This document shows positions 56,543 to 64,000 of a DNA stretch of 64,000 nucleotides, in pieces. Location of the stretch: NCBI GenBank assembly GCA_018673175.1, contig JABHDF010000026.1, positions 1 through 64,000 on the forward strand, written 5' to 3'. The translations under genes were made by a program, and so were the position numbers. The stretch's first letter is position 1. Every line of letters begins with the position of its first letter. The DNA comes from Rhodobiaceae bacterium. GTDB taxonomy: Bacteria; Pseudomonadota; Alphaproteobacteria; RS24. The notes beneath the pieces were generated by a model. That model ran no database searches. It was not told the DNA's origin and saw only the letters and a program-made list of their open reading frames with translations.

Positions 56543-57379
56543 ATGGCGTCCGTTCCGACGCAAATTTTTGGCATCGTCAATATCACCACCGATAGTTTTT
56601 CGGATGGGGGAGATTATCTCGACCCCGAGGCAGCGATATCGCATGGGAAAAATTTGCTGTCGCAAGGGGCGCACGTGTTGGACGTTGGGCCAGCCTCGAG
56701 CCATCCCGATGCGGGCGATGTATCGCCCGACACAGAAATGGCGCGATTGGAAAGCGTTTGGGCTGGCTTAAAAGCCCTTGGCGCGCCGATAAGCGTCGAT
56801 AGTTTTCAGCCCGCCACGCAGCGCTGGTCGATGGCGCAAGGTGCGGATTGGTTGAACGATATCAATGGCTTCCAAGACCCAAGCCTGCATGATGAGCTGG
56901 CCGATTACAGCGGTAAGCTGGTGGTGATGCACGCCATTCAGGCCAAAGGCATCGCCACGCGCGAGGCGCCGCCCGAAGGCGATATTTGGTCGATTATCTT
57001 TCGGTTTTTCGAACAGAAATTAGAGACTTTTGCCCGCGCAGGGATTGCCCGCGACAAGCTGGTGCTAGACCCCGGCATGGGGTTCTTTTTGGGCAATCGG
57101 CCCGAGACTTCGATGGCGGTTTTGGCAGGCCTGCAGCGCTTGAAACGCGAGTTTGAGGTGCCGGTTTTGGTCTGTGTCTCGCGCAAAAGTTTTCTGCGCG
57201 CGCTGGCCTCGCCAAATGACACGCCCATTGGCGTTGAGCAATCGGGCCCGATTTCCTTGGCCGGTGAAATGCTGGCCTTAGAGCAACAGGTCGATTTTAT
57301 CCGCACGCATGCGCCCGAGCCCCTAACGCAAGCCATACGGTTGCGCGCGGCAAGCCAGCGTCTGGGGCCGCAAAAGTAA
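56543..57379 (+). CDS. folP: dihydropteroate synthase, divergent form
   Basis: This enzyme joins p-aminobenzoate to hydroxymethyl-dihydropterin diphosphate in folate synthesis and is the target of sulfonamides. The first motif, FGIVNITTDSFSDGGDYLD, is typical. The usual GGESTRPG loop is replaced by LDVGPASSHPDAG, and the LxHxQ strand reads LVVMHAIQAKG. The later VLDPGMGFFLG and SRKSFLRAL motifs are kept. Length is 278 residues. Position between ftsH and glmM is the standard folP locus, which supports the assignment despite the divergence. Confidence 0.82.
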   Translation: MASVPTQIFGIVNITTDSFSDGGDYLDPEAAISHGKNLLSQGAHVLDVGPASSHPDAGDVSPDTEMARLESVWAGLKALGAPISVDSFQPATQRWSMAQGADWLNDINGFQDPSLHDELADYSGKLVVMHAIQAKGIATREAPPEGDIWSIIFRFFEQKLETFARAGIARDKLVLDPGMGFFLGNRPETSMAVLAGLQRLKREFEVPVLVCVSRKSFLRALASPNDTPIGVEQSGPISLAGEMLALEQQVDFIRTHAPEPLTQAIRLRAASQRLGPQK

Positions 57380-57434
57380 CATATTGCAACAGCATGTGAT
57401 TTGGGTGCGCCTGCGAAATTGGCGATAAACAGGC

Positions 57435-58778
57435 ATGACTAGAAAATATTTTGGAACCGATGGTATTCGCGGCCGTGTAAACGGCGAGAAAATGAACGCC
57501 GAAACCGCTTTGCGTTTGGGCATGGCGGCGGGCACTTATTTCCGCCGTGGCGAGCATCGCCATCGTGTGGTGATTGGCAAAGACACGCGTCTTTCTGGCT
57601 ATATGATTGAGCCTGCCTTGGTGGCGGGTTTCACGTCTATGGGCATGGATGTGTTTTTGTTCGGGCCCATCCCCACGCCTGCGGTGGCGTTTTTAGCGCG
57701 CTCCCTGCGTGCCGATTTGGGCGTGATGATTTCTGCCTCGCACAATGCGTTTGAAGACAATGGCATTAAATTGTTCGGCCCGGATGGCTATAAATTGTCG
57801 GATGCGATTGAGCAAAAAATCGAACAATTAATGGATGCCCCCGCCGATGACCTCGTGCCCTCGGCCGAGCTGGGGCGCGCCAAACGGATTGATGACAGCC
57901 AAGCGCGCTACATTGAGTTTGCCAAGCGCACCTTCCCGAAAGACCTTACCTTAGAAGGCATTAAGCTGGTTATCGATTGCGCCAATGGGGCGGCCTATAA
58001 AGTGGCGCCCACGGCTCTTTGGGAGCTGGGCGCGGAAGTGATTTCCATGGGCGTTTCGCCCAATGGGGTGAATATTAACAAAGGCTGCGGCTCCACAGAC
58101 ACCGCCGCTTTGGCCGATCGCGTGCGCGAAACCCGCGCCGACATTGGCATTGCGCTAGATGGCGATGCCGACCGCCTGATTATTTGCGACGAGAACGGCA
58201 CGATGATTGATGGCGACCAAATTATGGGCCTGGTGGCGCGCGATTGGCAGAGCCGCGATTTACTTTCCGCCCCTGGCATTGTCACCACGGTCATGTCGAA
58301 CCTCGGCCTCGAGCGGCATTTGCAAGACAACGGCCTATCCATGGCGCGCACCCAAGTGGGCGACCGCTATGTGGTGGAGCATATGCGCCAGCATGGGTTC
58401 AACCTTGGCGGCGAGCAATCGGGCCATATGGTGATGTCTGATTTCTCGACCACGGGCGATGGCCTCATCGCGGCTTTGCAAGTTTTGGCGGTGATGAAGA
58501 AAACCGACAAGCCCGTGTCCGACTTATGCCGCGTGTTCACACCGGTGCCGCAAATTCTAGAAAATGTACGTTTCAGCACTGGCGCGCCGCTAGAGCATGA
58601 CGACGTGAAAGCCATTATTGCCGCTTGCGAAGTGAAGCTTGGCAATCAGGGGCGTTTGCTCATTCGCAAAAGTGGCACCGAGCCGCTCATCCGCGTGATG
58701 GCCGAGGGCGATGACGCGGCCCTAGTGCAGCAATTGGTCTCTGAGATTGTCGACACCATTCAAACGGTTGCTGCGTGA
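57435..58778 (+). CDS. glmM: phosphoglucosamine mutase
   Basis: GlmM converts glucosamine 6-phosphate to glucosamine 1-phosphate for UDP-GlcNAc, peptidoglycan and LPS. It starts [14 protein letters not shown] and carries the phosphoserine loop [18 protein letters not shown], the metal loop [14 protein letters not shown] and the sugar loop [12 protein letters not shown], plus the phosphate loop [13 protein letters not shown]. Length is 447 residues. Its stop overlaps the thiD GTG start by four bases. Confidence 0.97.
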   Translation: MTRKYFGTDGIRGRVNGEKMNAETALRLGMAAGTYFRRGEHRHRVVIGKDTRLSGYMIEPALVAGFTSMGMDVFLFGPIPTPAVAFLARSLRADLGVMISASHNAFEDNGIKLFGPDGYKLSDAIEQKIEQLMDAPADDLVPSAELGRAKRIDDSQARYIEFAKRTFPKDLTLEGIKLVIDCANGAAYKVAPTALWELGAEVISMGVSPNGVNINKGCGSTDTAALADRVRETRADIGIALDGDADRLIICDENGTMIDGDQIMGLVARDWQSRDLLSAPGIVTTVMSNLGLERHLQDNGLSMARTQVGDRYVVEHMRQHGFNLGGEQSGHMVMSDFSTTGDGLIAALQVLAVMKKTDKPVSDLCRVFTPVPQILENVRFSTGAPLEHDDVKAIIAACEVKLGNQGRLLIRKSGTEPLIRVMAEGDDAALVQQLVSEIVDTIQTVAA

Positions 58779-59629
58779 GCGAAGCTAAATTTGTGCCGGG
58801 TAAAGTTATGGTCGTGGCGGGCTCCGACAGCGGCGGCGGGGCCGGCATTCAGGCCGACATAAAAGCCATTATGGCGCAAGGCGCTTATGCCACCACTGCC
58901 ATTTCGGCGCTGACGGCGCAAAACACCCAAGGCGTGCAAGATATATTCGACGTCCCGCCGGCTTTCGTGGTCAGCCAAATGACTTCTATTTTGTCAGACA
59001 TTGACGCCGATATTTTAAAAACCGGCATGTTGGCCACCCGCGCCACCATCGAGGCGGTGGCCGAGGCGCGCGATCGGTTGAAGCCCAAGTTACCCATGAT
59101 TGTCGACCCCGTGATGGTGGCCACCTCGGGCGACCCGCTGCTGGCCGAAGACGCCATTGCGGCGCTGGCCTCGTTGCTGGTGCGCCATGCGCTTATCGTG
59201 ACGCCTAATTTGCCCGAAGCCAGCCTGCTGGTAGGGCGCGACACCGACACGCTAGACGACATGAAACGCGCCGCCGATAAATTAATGGAGGGCGGCGCGC
59301 ATGCGGCTCTCATCAAGGGCGGCCATGCCAGTGCCTCGGGTAATTCGGTAAGTGATTTATTGGCTTTGCAGTCGGGCATGCATGTGTTCGAGCAAGCCCG
59401 CCTCGAGACGACCAACACGCATGGCACAGGCTGCACTTTGGCCAGCGCGCTGTCGGGTCAATTGGCCAATTCGATGGGGCGAGAGGATGGGGAGTTGGAT
59501 AGCAAAGGCCACCCATCAGACGCCACGCTGCTGCACGCCACCGAGACGGCGGTTGCTTACGTCCACCGAGCCATAAAAGCCGCGCCAGACATCGGCCAAG
59601 GCCATGGGCCGGTTTGGCATGGGGTTTAG
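58775..59629 (+). CDS. thiD: hydroxymethylpyrimidine/phosphomethylpyrimidine kinase
   Basis: ThiD phosphorylates HMP and HMP-phosphate to the thiamine pyrimidine precursor. Seen are [19 protein letters not shown] (about 14-32), [21 protein letters not shown]-like [15 protein letters not shown], and the catalytic loop [15 protein letters not shown]. It starts at GTG 58775, overlapping glmM. Length is 284 residues. It ends the conserved plus-strand block; an AT-rich cassette begins beyond. Confidence 0.94.
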   Translation: MSEAKFVPGKVMVVAGSDSGGGAGIQADIKAIMAQGAYATTAISALTAQNTQGVQDIFDVPPAFVVSQMTSILSDIDADILKTGMLATRATIEAVAEARDRLKPKLPMIVDPVMVATSGDPLLAEDAIAALASLLVRHALIVTPNLPEASLLVGRDTDTLDDMKRAADKLMEGGAHAALIKGGHASASGNSVSDLLALQSGMHVFEQARLETTNTHGTGCTLASALSGQLANSMGREDGELDSKGHPSDATLLHATETAVAYVHRAIKAAPDIGQGHGPVWHGV

Positions 59630-59634
59630 GGTTC

Positions 59635-59665
59635 CGTTTGCGGTTGCAAACGAGATGGCTTTTTT
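59635..59665 (+). terminator. candidate terminator after thiD
   Basis: CGTTTGC-GGTT-GCAAACG is a perfect seven-pair stem six bases after the thiD stop. A run of six Ts follows after a seven-base gap, so the terminator is plausible but not ideal. Confidence 0.45.
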
Positions 59666-59767
59666 CTAGTCTTGAACGATAAATAAAAACAACGCGTTAA
59701 GCGGTTTGTCGCCTTTGGTTTGTCTGTTGCATTTGTATAGCCCTCGCTACTTTCTGTGGAGGATATA

Positions 59768-59995
59768 ATGGCACTTATAAAAGAATTCGAACCCGAATGG
59801 CTGGATGACACAACAGTTCAAGAGCCCGTGGTAAAAGCGACTTACTCAATGTTTAAGGCAGGGCGTGGCAAGCGATATCTTTACATTAGAACTTTCGGCT
59901 CGAAGGACAGGGTTAAAAAAGGTCAACCTAGCCAGTTTTTTCAGCTTGATACCGAGGCTATTGAGCAGTTGAAGAAAATTCTGGAGGATTTTTGA
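59768..59995 (+). CDS. 75-residue protein of unknown function, partner of the Ntn-hydrolase-like gene
   Basis: I do not recognise the family. The protein is MALIKEFEPEW... with an acidic N-terminus, a central region with alternating hydrophobics (KRYLYIRTFGSKDRVKKG, likely beta-strands), and an acidic helix at the end (AIEQLKKILEDF). No signal peptide or membrane segment is visible. Start ATG 59768 has GGAGG six bases upstream; the track GTG at 59756 overlaps that site. It is one base from the start of the next gene, so both are one unit. Codon and base use are more AT-rich than in thiD or serC, suggesting acquisition by transfer. Confidence 0.7.
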   Translation: MALIKEFEPEWLDDTTVQEPVVKATYSMFKAGRGKRYLYIRTFGSKDRVKKGQPSQFFQLDTEAIEQLKKILEDF

Positions 59996-59996
59996 T

Positions 59997-60683
59997 ATGA
60001 CAGCCGAAGTAGCAGTTATAAATCTGGGCGGAATTGCATTGGCGGCTGACAGCGCTGTTACCTTCGGCGCAGGAGGAGAAAGTAAAAAATCCTTTACTCA
60101 TTCAAATAAAATATTTGAATTATCTAAGACACAACCGATTGGTATAATGATTTACGGCAATGCGTATTTCGGTCGATTGCCTCTCGAAGCACTGATTAAA
60201 GAGTTTAGAAAAGCTTCAAGCAGACGGGATTATCCAACGGTTGAAGCTTGTGCGGATCACTTCATAGAATTTTTATCTGACGATAAATTTTTGGAGACGG
60301 TTGATGATACGCTGAATACGCTTTCGGCATTTACTCAAGTTCTCACAGATCTAATTGAAGGTTGCATAGCTGTTGCAAAAGGCTCTGACAAGAGAGCTTT
60401 GACGGAAACTGTAGGCAACATGATTTTAGCTCAGAGAGCTGAGGTGCTCTCAAGTAGTGGGCTTTTCGAGCCACTTGAAGTAGGCGAATATTTCCCCTCG
60501 GCGGTGGTGGATGATTATGTAGAATTTGCTAACAAATATTGCAGTGACGTATGGCGAGCCAAAGAAACCGAAGGTCAAGAGTTGTTGCAGATGGTTCTCA
60601 CTGAAAAAAGTACCGTAAAAGCTATTTTACAGTCATGCGTTTTCATTCAAAGCCGGCCCATAGTGCTCGAATTGCTTTACTGA
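59997..60683 (+). CDS. HslV/proteasome-like Ntn-hydrolase-type protein, frameshifted near the 3' end
   Basis: The start MTAEVAVINLGGIALAADSAVTFG lines up with HslV (Thr1 after Met removal, Asp at 17, Gly at 23), and NKIFEL supplies a Lys at 37 where HslV has Lys33, allowing a four-residue insertion. This is the proteasome beta-type N-terminal nucleophile pattern. The middle (IGIMIYGNAYFGRLPLEALIKEFRK) fits the fold less clearly, and the C-terminal half is helical with no family I can name. No hslU lies nearby. GGAGGA precedes the start by about ten bases. The reading frame stops at 60683, but the original frame appears to continue to 60804. AT-rich composition differs from neighbours. Confidence 0.65.
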   Translation: MTAEVAVINLGGIALAADSAVTFGAGGESKKSFTHSNKIFELSKTQPIGIMIYGNAYFGRLPLEALIKEFRKASSRRDYPTVEACADHFIEFLSDDKFLETVDDTLNTLSAFTQVLTDLIEGCIAVAKGSDKRALTETVGNMILAQRAEVLSSSGLFEPLEVGEYFPSAVVDDYVEFANKYCSDVWRAKETEGQELLQMVLTEKSTVKAILQSCVFIQSRPIVLELLY

Positions 60684-60804
60684 TTTTCCAGGGTTGATAG
60701 AAACTTTAGAAGACTATTTTGCAAGCAACAATCCGAAATCGCTGGACGACATTATGTCGAAAGTTGTGATTGAAGAATCCTGGGTCAAAAAGAAACCAGT
60801 TTGA
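60684..60804 (+). pseudogene. out-of-frame C-terminal remnant of the Ntn-hydrolase-like gene
   Basis: In the next frame the DNA reads TDFPGLIETLEDYF and then SLDDIMSKVVIEESWVKKKPV, ending at TGA 60802-60804, with coding-like content that continues the upstream protein. The span 59997-60804 is 808 bases, one more than a multiple of three. Removing one T from the TTT at 60676-60678 would join the parts into a single protein of about 268 residues. It is either a true inactivating mutation or a sequence error. The terminator hairpin starts at this stop codon, which supports it as the original gene end. Confidence 0.6.
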
Positions 60805-60827
60805 ATGTGCTCAGGCACATTCAAACT
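60798..60827 (+). terminator. perfect hairpin at the end of the AT-rich cassette
   Basis: AGTTTGAATGTGC-TCAG-GCACATTCAAACT is a 13-pair perfect stem overlapping the TGA at 60802-60804, followed by ATTTCT. The weak T-tract makes termination efficiency uncertain, but the position marks a transcript end. Confidence 0.7.
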
Positions 60828-61017
60828 ATTTCTCGGCAGAATTTAAATCAGGAAGTAAATTGAACTTTAGAAGATGACCGTTTTTATTCGTCTCTAACCT
60901 TTTGCCACCCCTTCCTTTCCCCCCACACATCTGCTAGCCTCTTCTTATCAACGCGCGAATGGTGCGTTGGTGGGGCTAGTAACCCCTTCCGAAAGCCGCA
61001 ATTTGTATTGCGTATGT

Positions 61018-61049
61018 GGCTTAACGCTCTTGGCGTTAGGCCTTTTTTT
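61018..61049 (+). terminator. intrinsic terminator without an obvious upstream gene
   Basis: GGCTTAACGC-TCTTG-GCGTTAGGCC is a ten-pair stem (one G-T pair) followed by seven Ts. The nearest upstream coding end is more than 200 bases away and already has its own hairpin, so this one may end a small RNA. Confidence 0.8.
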
Positions 61050-61154
61050 ATAAATTGCTGCAAAAATCCGTTCACTCCGCTTCGTCGGGGTGGCGGCGAA
61101 ATAAGGTTTCGACTGAATACGTCGCGGCCGGTCTTTTGGACGGTTTACTACGCC

Positions 61155-61185
61155 CCGACACCTGCGAAAGCAGGTGTCGGTTTTT
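61155..61185 (+). terminator. second intrinsic terminator in the non-coding stretch
   Basis: CCGACACCTGC-GAAA-GCAGGTGTCGG is an 11-pair perfect stem with a GAAA loop and five Ts. It could end a short transcript starting after 61050. It also resembles the short dispersed palindromes found between genes in some alphaproteobacteria. Confidence 0.75.
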
Positions 61186-61313
61186 GCGTTTGAGTTGGGG
61201 GTAAGGGTTGAATAAGGCGAACTCCAGGCTGGAGCCCGCCGAATAGGCCCTAAGTGAGCCAGACGCAAACTGCCGTTAAGAAGCATGCGCGCCAAGCTCA
61301 TTGCATAAATGCC

Positions 61314-61442
61314 CCCAGCACCCGCAAAGCCCAAGTTGCCCCCGTCTCCAAGGTTTTACTGCGCAAAACCTCTCCGCTTGGGGTAGGCGGGCTGGGCTTG
61401 CCCTTCGGGCAAACGAGCCCTTTTACCCAGCACCCGCGAAGC
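61314..61442. repeat. direct repeat pair with nested palindrome
   Basis: CCCAGCACCCGCAAAGC (61314-61330) and CCCAGCACCCGCGAAGC (61426-61442) differ at one base. Just before the second copy, 61391-61431 folds as nested stems: GCTGGG/CCCAGC outside and TTGCCC-TTCG-GGCAA inside. The role is unknown. Confidence 0.55.
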
Positions 61443-61474
61443 AAACCTTCCCACAAAAGAAAACCCAACCAAAG

Positions 61475-61503
61475 TTGACGACTCTCAACGCACGCCCTAT
61501 ATC
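61475..61503 (+). promoter_or_regulatory. sigma70-type promoter of serC-serA
   Basis: TTGACG (61475-61480) and TATATC (61498-61503) are exactly 17 bases apart, matching five and four of six consensus positions. Transcription would start near 61510, just ahead of the serC leader. Confidence 0.7.
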
Positions 61504-61510
61504 TCTTCGT

Positions 61511-61557
61511 GGGACACCTCTCCCCAACGAGAGGCAACGATCTGAAAGGGTTGCGAT
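61511..61557 (+). promoter_or_regulatory. serC leader RNA
   Basis: Two adjacent stems lie right before serC: CCTCTC/GAGAGG (61517-61534) and CAAC/GTTG (61535-61553), the second enclosing the AAAGGG ribosome binding site. This arrangement, with the last stem covering the serC ribosome binding site, is that of the serC leader described in alphaproteobacteria (Rfam serC family). It implies control of serC-serA translation; the signal it senses is not known to me. Confidence 0.75.
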
Positions 61558-62730
61558 ATGACAACTTTGACTAAACCGGACGTACGTCCGGCAAACCCCA
61601 ATTTTTCTTCTGGGCCATGTGCAAAACGCCCAGGGTTTTCCTTACAAGCTTTAGATGACGCCGTGCTCGGCCGTTCGCATCGCTCGAAACCGGGCAAAGC
61701 GAAACTGGCCGAAGCCATCGACCGCACGCGTGCGGTTTTGGGCGTGCCAGATGACTATCACATCGGCATCGTACCGGCCTCCGACACCGGCGCCTATGAA
61801 ATGGCCATGTGGTCTATGCTCGGCCAACGCGGCCTCGATATTCTGGCATGGGAAAGCTTCGGCTCCGGCTGGGTCACCGATGTGGTGAAACAATTAAAAC
61901 TAGACGATGTGCGCATCATGGAAGCCGACTACGGCCATCTGCCTGATTTAAGCGCCGTCGATTTTTCCCGCGATGTGGCCTTCACCTGGAACGGCACCAC
62001 CGCCGGCGTTCGGGTGCCAAACGGCGACTGGATTAGCGACACCCGCGAAGGCCTAACGCTGTGCGATGCCACCTCCGCCGCCTTCGCCATGGATTTGGCT
62101 TGGGACAAACTCGATGTCACCACCTATAGCTGGCAAAAAGTGCTGGGCGGGGAAGCCGCGCACGGCATGCTGATTTTGAGCCCGCGCGCTGTGGCTCGCC
62201 TCGAAAGCTATACGCCCGCTTGGCCGCTGCCAAAAGTGTTCCGCCTTACCAAAGGTGGCAAACTGATTGAGGGTATTTTCAAAGGCGAGACCATCAACAC
62301 GCCCTCTATGTTGGCCGTGGAAGATTATCTCGACACCTTAAAATGGGCCGAAAGCATCGGCAGCCTGTCCGGCCTTCTGGGTCGCGTGGCTGACAATAAC
62401 AAAGCCTTGAACGACTGGGTGGCCGCAACCGATTGGGTGGCCAACTTGTGCCAAGACGAAGCCAATCAGTCGACCACCTCGGTCTGCTTGCAAATCGTCG
62501 ATGCCGAAGTGGTCGCCATGGCGCCAGAGGCCCAAAGCGCTTTGGCCAAAAAAATCGCCAGCCTTCTGGATACACAAGCCGTGGCCTATGACATCGGCGC
62601 CTATCGCGATGCCCCTGCGGGCTTGCGCATCTGGGCCGGCGCGACGGTGGAAGCATCCGACCTCGCAAACCTAACTCCGTGGCTCGATTGGGCCTTCGAA
62701 ACAGCCAAAATGGAGGCACAAAATGCCTAA
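61558..62730 (+). CDS. serC: phosphoserine aminotransferase
   Basis: SerC converts 3-phosphohydroxypyruvate to phosphoserine in serine synthesis and can also serve pyridoxal synthesis. It starts [18 protein letters not shown], typical of the alphaproteobacterial SerC type, with the PLP lysine in [16 protein letters not shown] and HRS-type [14 protein letters not shown] near residue 40. Length is 390 residues. It is translated behind the leader RNA and overlaps serA by eight bases, so both enzymes are coupled. Confidence 0.96.
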   Translation: MTTLTKPDVRPANPNFSSGPCAKRPGFSLQALDDAVLGRSHRSKPGKAKLAEAIDRTRAVLGVPDDYHIGIVPASDTGAYEMAMWSMLGQRGLDILAWESFGSGWVTDVVKQLKLDDVRIMEADYGHLPDLSAVDFSRDVAFTWNGTTAGVRVPNGDWISDTREGLTLCDATSAAFAMDLAWDKLDVTTYSWQKVLGGEAAHGMLILSPRAVARLESYTPAWPLPKVFRLTKGGKLIEGIFKGETINTPSMLAVEDYLDTLKWAESIGSLSGLLGRVADNNKALNDWVAATDWVANLCQDEANQSTTSVCLQIVDAEVVAMAPEAQSALAKKIASLLDTQAVAYDIGAYRDAPAGLRIWAGATVEASDLANLTPWLDWAFETAKMEAQNA

Positions 62731-64000
62731 AGTATTAATTGCAGATAAAATGAGCCCTGCCGCCGAGCAGATTTTCAAAGACCGTGGCGTTGAAGTCGAC
62801 GTGATTACAGGCTTGGAACGCGATGAGTTGATGAAAATCATCGACCAATATGACGGCCTCGCCGTGCGCTCCTCCACCAAAGCCACCCCGCCCGTGCTAG
62901 AAGCCGCCACCAACATGAAAGTCATTGGTCGCGCAGGCATTGGCGTCGATAACATCGACCTGCCCACCGCCACCGCAAATGGCATCGTGGTCATGAACAC
63001 GCCGTTCGGCAATTCCATCACCACCGCAGAACACGCCATTGCCATGATGTTCGCCTTGGCGCGCCAAATTCCCGAAGCCAATGCCTCGACGCATGCTGGC
63101 AAATGGGAAAAGTCGCGCTTTATGGGCGTCGAGCTGACGGGTAAAACTTTGGGCGTTATCGGCTGCGGCAACATTGGTTCCATCGCCGCCAGCCGCGCCT
63201 TGGGCTTGAAAATGAAAGTGGTCGCTTTTGATCCGTTCCTCACGCCAGACCGTGCGGTGGAAATGGGCGTCGAAAAAGCCGAGCTGAATGAGCTTTTGGC
63301 GCGTGCTGATTTCATTACTTTGCACACGCCGCTGACCGATAAAACGCGCAATATTCTGGATGCGGACGCTTTGGCCAAATGTAAAAAAGGGGTGCGTATT
63401 ATCAATTGCGCGCGTGGCGGTCTTATCGATGAAGCGGCTCTCAAAGGTGCGCTCGAAAGTGGCCAAGTCGCCGGCGCGGCCTTGGATGTGTTCGAAGAAG
63501 AACCGGCCAAAGCCAATGCTTTGTTCAACATGGACAACGTCGTTTGCACCCCGCATTTGGGCGCCTCTACCGCAGAAGCGCAAGAAAACGTGGCCCTGCA
63601 AGTGGCGGAACAAATGGCCGATTTTCTGATGACAGGCGCGGTCAATAACGCCATTAACGTGCCGTCCATTTCGGCCGAAGATGCGCCGCGTTTGCGCCCC
63701 TTCGTCGCCTTGGCCGAACAGCTGGGTCTGTTCGCGGGTCAATTGACCGAGAGCGGCATCGAAGGCGCAGAAATTGAATATGTCGGGGATGTTGCCGGCC
63801 TCAATGTGGCACCGCTCACTTCCGCCATTATGGCGGGTCTGTTGCGCCCGCTTTTGGCCGATGTAAACATGGTCTCGGCGCCCGCCATCGCAAAAGAGCG
63901 TGGCATTACGGTGTCGGAATCGAAACAAGATAGCAAAGGCGCGTTTGATAGTTACATCCGCCTGACCTTGAAAACCGAACGCCAGCAGCGCTCGGTTGCG
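62723..64000 (+). CDS. serA: D-3-phosphoglycerate dehydrogenase, N-terminal part
   Basis: SerA oxidises 3-phosphoglycerate to 3-phosphohydroxypyruvate, the first step of serine synthesis. The gene is open to the window edge (426 codons) and so missing from the ORF track. Seen are [30 protein letters not shown], the NAD motif [28 protein letters not shown] and catalytic His in [13 protein letters not shown]. Residues past about 320 enter the extra domain of the long, roughly 525-residue form; the C-terminal ACT domain lies beyond the window. It overlaps serC by eight bases. Confidence 0.96.
   Translation, partial: MPKVLIADKMSPAAEQIFKDRGVEVDVITGLERDELMKIIDQYDGLAVRSSTKATPPVLEAATNMKVIGRAGIGVDNIDLPTATANGIVVMNTPFGNSITTAEHAIAMMFALARQIPEANASTHAGKWEKSRFMGVELTGKTLGVIGCGNIGSIAASRALGLKMKVVAFDPFLTPDRAVEMGVEKAELNELLARADFITLHTPLTDKTRNILDADALAKCKKGVRIINCARGGLIDEAALKGALESGQVAGAALDVFEEEPAKANALFNMDNVVCTPHLGASTAEAQENVALQVAEQMADFLMTGAVNNAINVPSISAEDAPRLRPFVALAEQLGLFAGQLTESGIEGAEIEYVGDVAGLNVAPLTSAIMAGLLRPLLADVNMVSAPAIAKERGITVSESKQDSKGAFDSYIRLTLKTERQQRSVA

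Larger units (their letters stand above)
60828..61474. other. non-coding stretch between the cassette and the serC promoter
   Basis: No gene is supported in these 647 bases. The short ORFs that the track lists here run through hairpins and look like noise. What can be seen: small hairpins at 60951-60969 (AACGC/GCGTT), 60973-60987 (GGGG/CCCC) and 60998-61013 (CGCAAT/ATTGCG), leading into a strong terminator at 61018-61049; a second terminator at 61155-61185; and a pair of CCCAGCACCCGC repeats with nested palindromes at 61314-61442. No tRNA-like T-loop was found. Confidence 0.6.

Noticed and set aside
60940-61200. Possible tmRNA, SRP RNA, RNase P RNA or tRNA in the non-coding stretch
   Set aside because: I looked for tRNA-like T-loops, a tmRNA tag reading frame and known conserved cores on both strands and saw none.
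60948-61334. 128-residue minus-strand ORF in the non-coding stretch
   Set aside because: It reads through two strong terminator hairpins, has a biased Arg/Pro/Ser content and no ribosome binding site. I treat it as noise.
61254-61564. Overlapping short ORFs on both strands before serC
   Set aside because: They cover palindromes, the serC promoter and the leader, and show no protein family.
62671-63928. Two long minus-strand ORFs (332 and 343 residues) over serA
   Set aside because: serA itself is missing from the track only because it runs off the window. Its motifs are clear, and the minus-strand frames are shadows.
1-64000. CRISPR arrays, insertion sequences, integrases, rRNA genes
   Set aside because: No regularly spaced repeats, transposase or integrase motifs, or rRNA segments were seen anywhere in the window.

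Overview
The window is 64 kb of a compact, mostly housekeeping chromosome from an alphaproteobacterium. The class is supported by paired atpF' and atpF genes, a NadQ-type regulator beside nadABC, a serC leader RNA in front of serC-serA, a 6S RNA gene between zapA and the 5-formyltetrahydrofolate cyclo-ligase gene, and the linked block yebC-ruvCAB-ybgC-tolQRAB-pal-cpoB-tilS-ftsH-folP-glmM. The coding is dense and moderately GC-rich, with many 4-11 bp gene overlaps. I cannot name a genus. An aerobic, respiring, outer-membrane-bearing cell that makes NAD, serine, pyrimidines, folate and isoprenoids is implied.

Layout. 1-2.2 kb: the Fo part of ATP synthase (end of a likely atpI, then atpB, atpE, atpF', atpF). 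2.2-11.5 kb: a lytic transglycosylase and a family 4 uracil-DNA glycosylase on the minus strand, then ETF-quinone oxidoreductase, a TPR protein and ispE on the plus strand, a long-chain polyprenyl diphosphate synthase on the minus strand, and a TrmN6-like methyltransferase. 11.5-17.2 kb: glyQ-glyS-ppdK. 17.2-24 kb (minus): nadA-nadB-nadC with their probable regulator nadQ, a FabH-like synthase and ygfZ. 24-31.4 kb: a heptosyltransferase-like protein, dihydroorotase, an AcuI-type reductase, an SDR, a DUF192 protein, an SRAP protein, a VOC protein and a Sua5-type tRNA enzyme.

31.5-36.5 kb: a metallo-beta-lactamase-fold protein and the MEP/prenyl cluster xseB-ispA-dxs-tlyA, closed by a strong terminator shared with the convergent tkt-gap-pgk-fbaB operon (36.5-41.8 kb). 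42-44.3 kb: a coiled-coil protein, zapA, 6S RNA, 5-FCL and a YmdB-type phosphoesterase. 44.4-59.6 kb: yebC-ruvCAB, the Tol-Pal envelope system, tilS, ftsH, folP, glmM and thiD. 61.5-64 kb: serC and serA (cut by the window end) behind a sigma70-like promoter and a leader RNA that folds over the serC ribosome binding site.

The only clearly accessory stretch is 59.64-61.47 kb. It holds an AT-rich two-gene cassette: a 75-residue protein of unknown family, and a protein whose N-terminus reads like the catalytic face of an HslV/proteasome-type Ntn hydrolase (Thr right after Met, Asp17, a Lys near 37 in Thr1 numbering). The second gene has one frameshift near its 3' end, and a perfect 13-bp hairpin follows the old stop codon. 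About 650 bp of non-coding DNA comes next, with two more strong intrinsic terminators that have no obvious gene upstream. This is the best candidate for something undescribed in the window.
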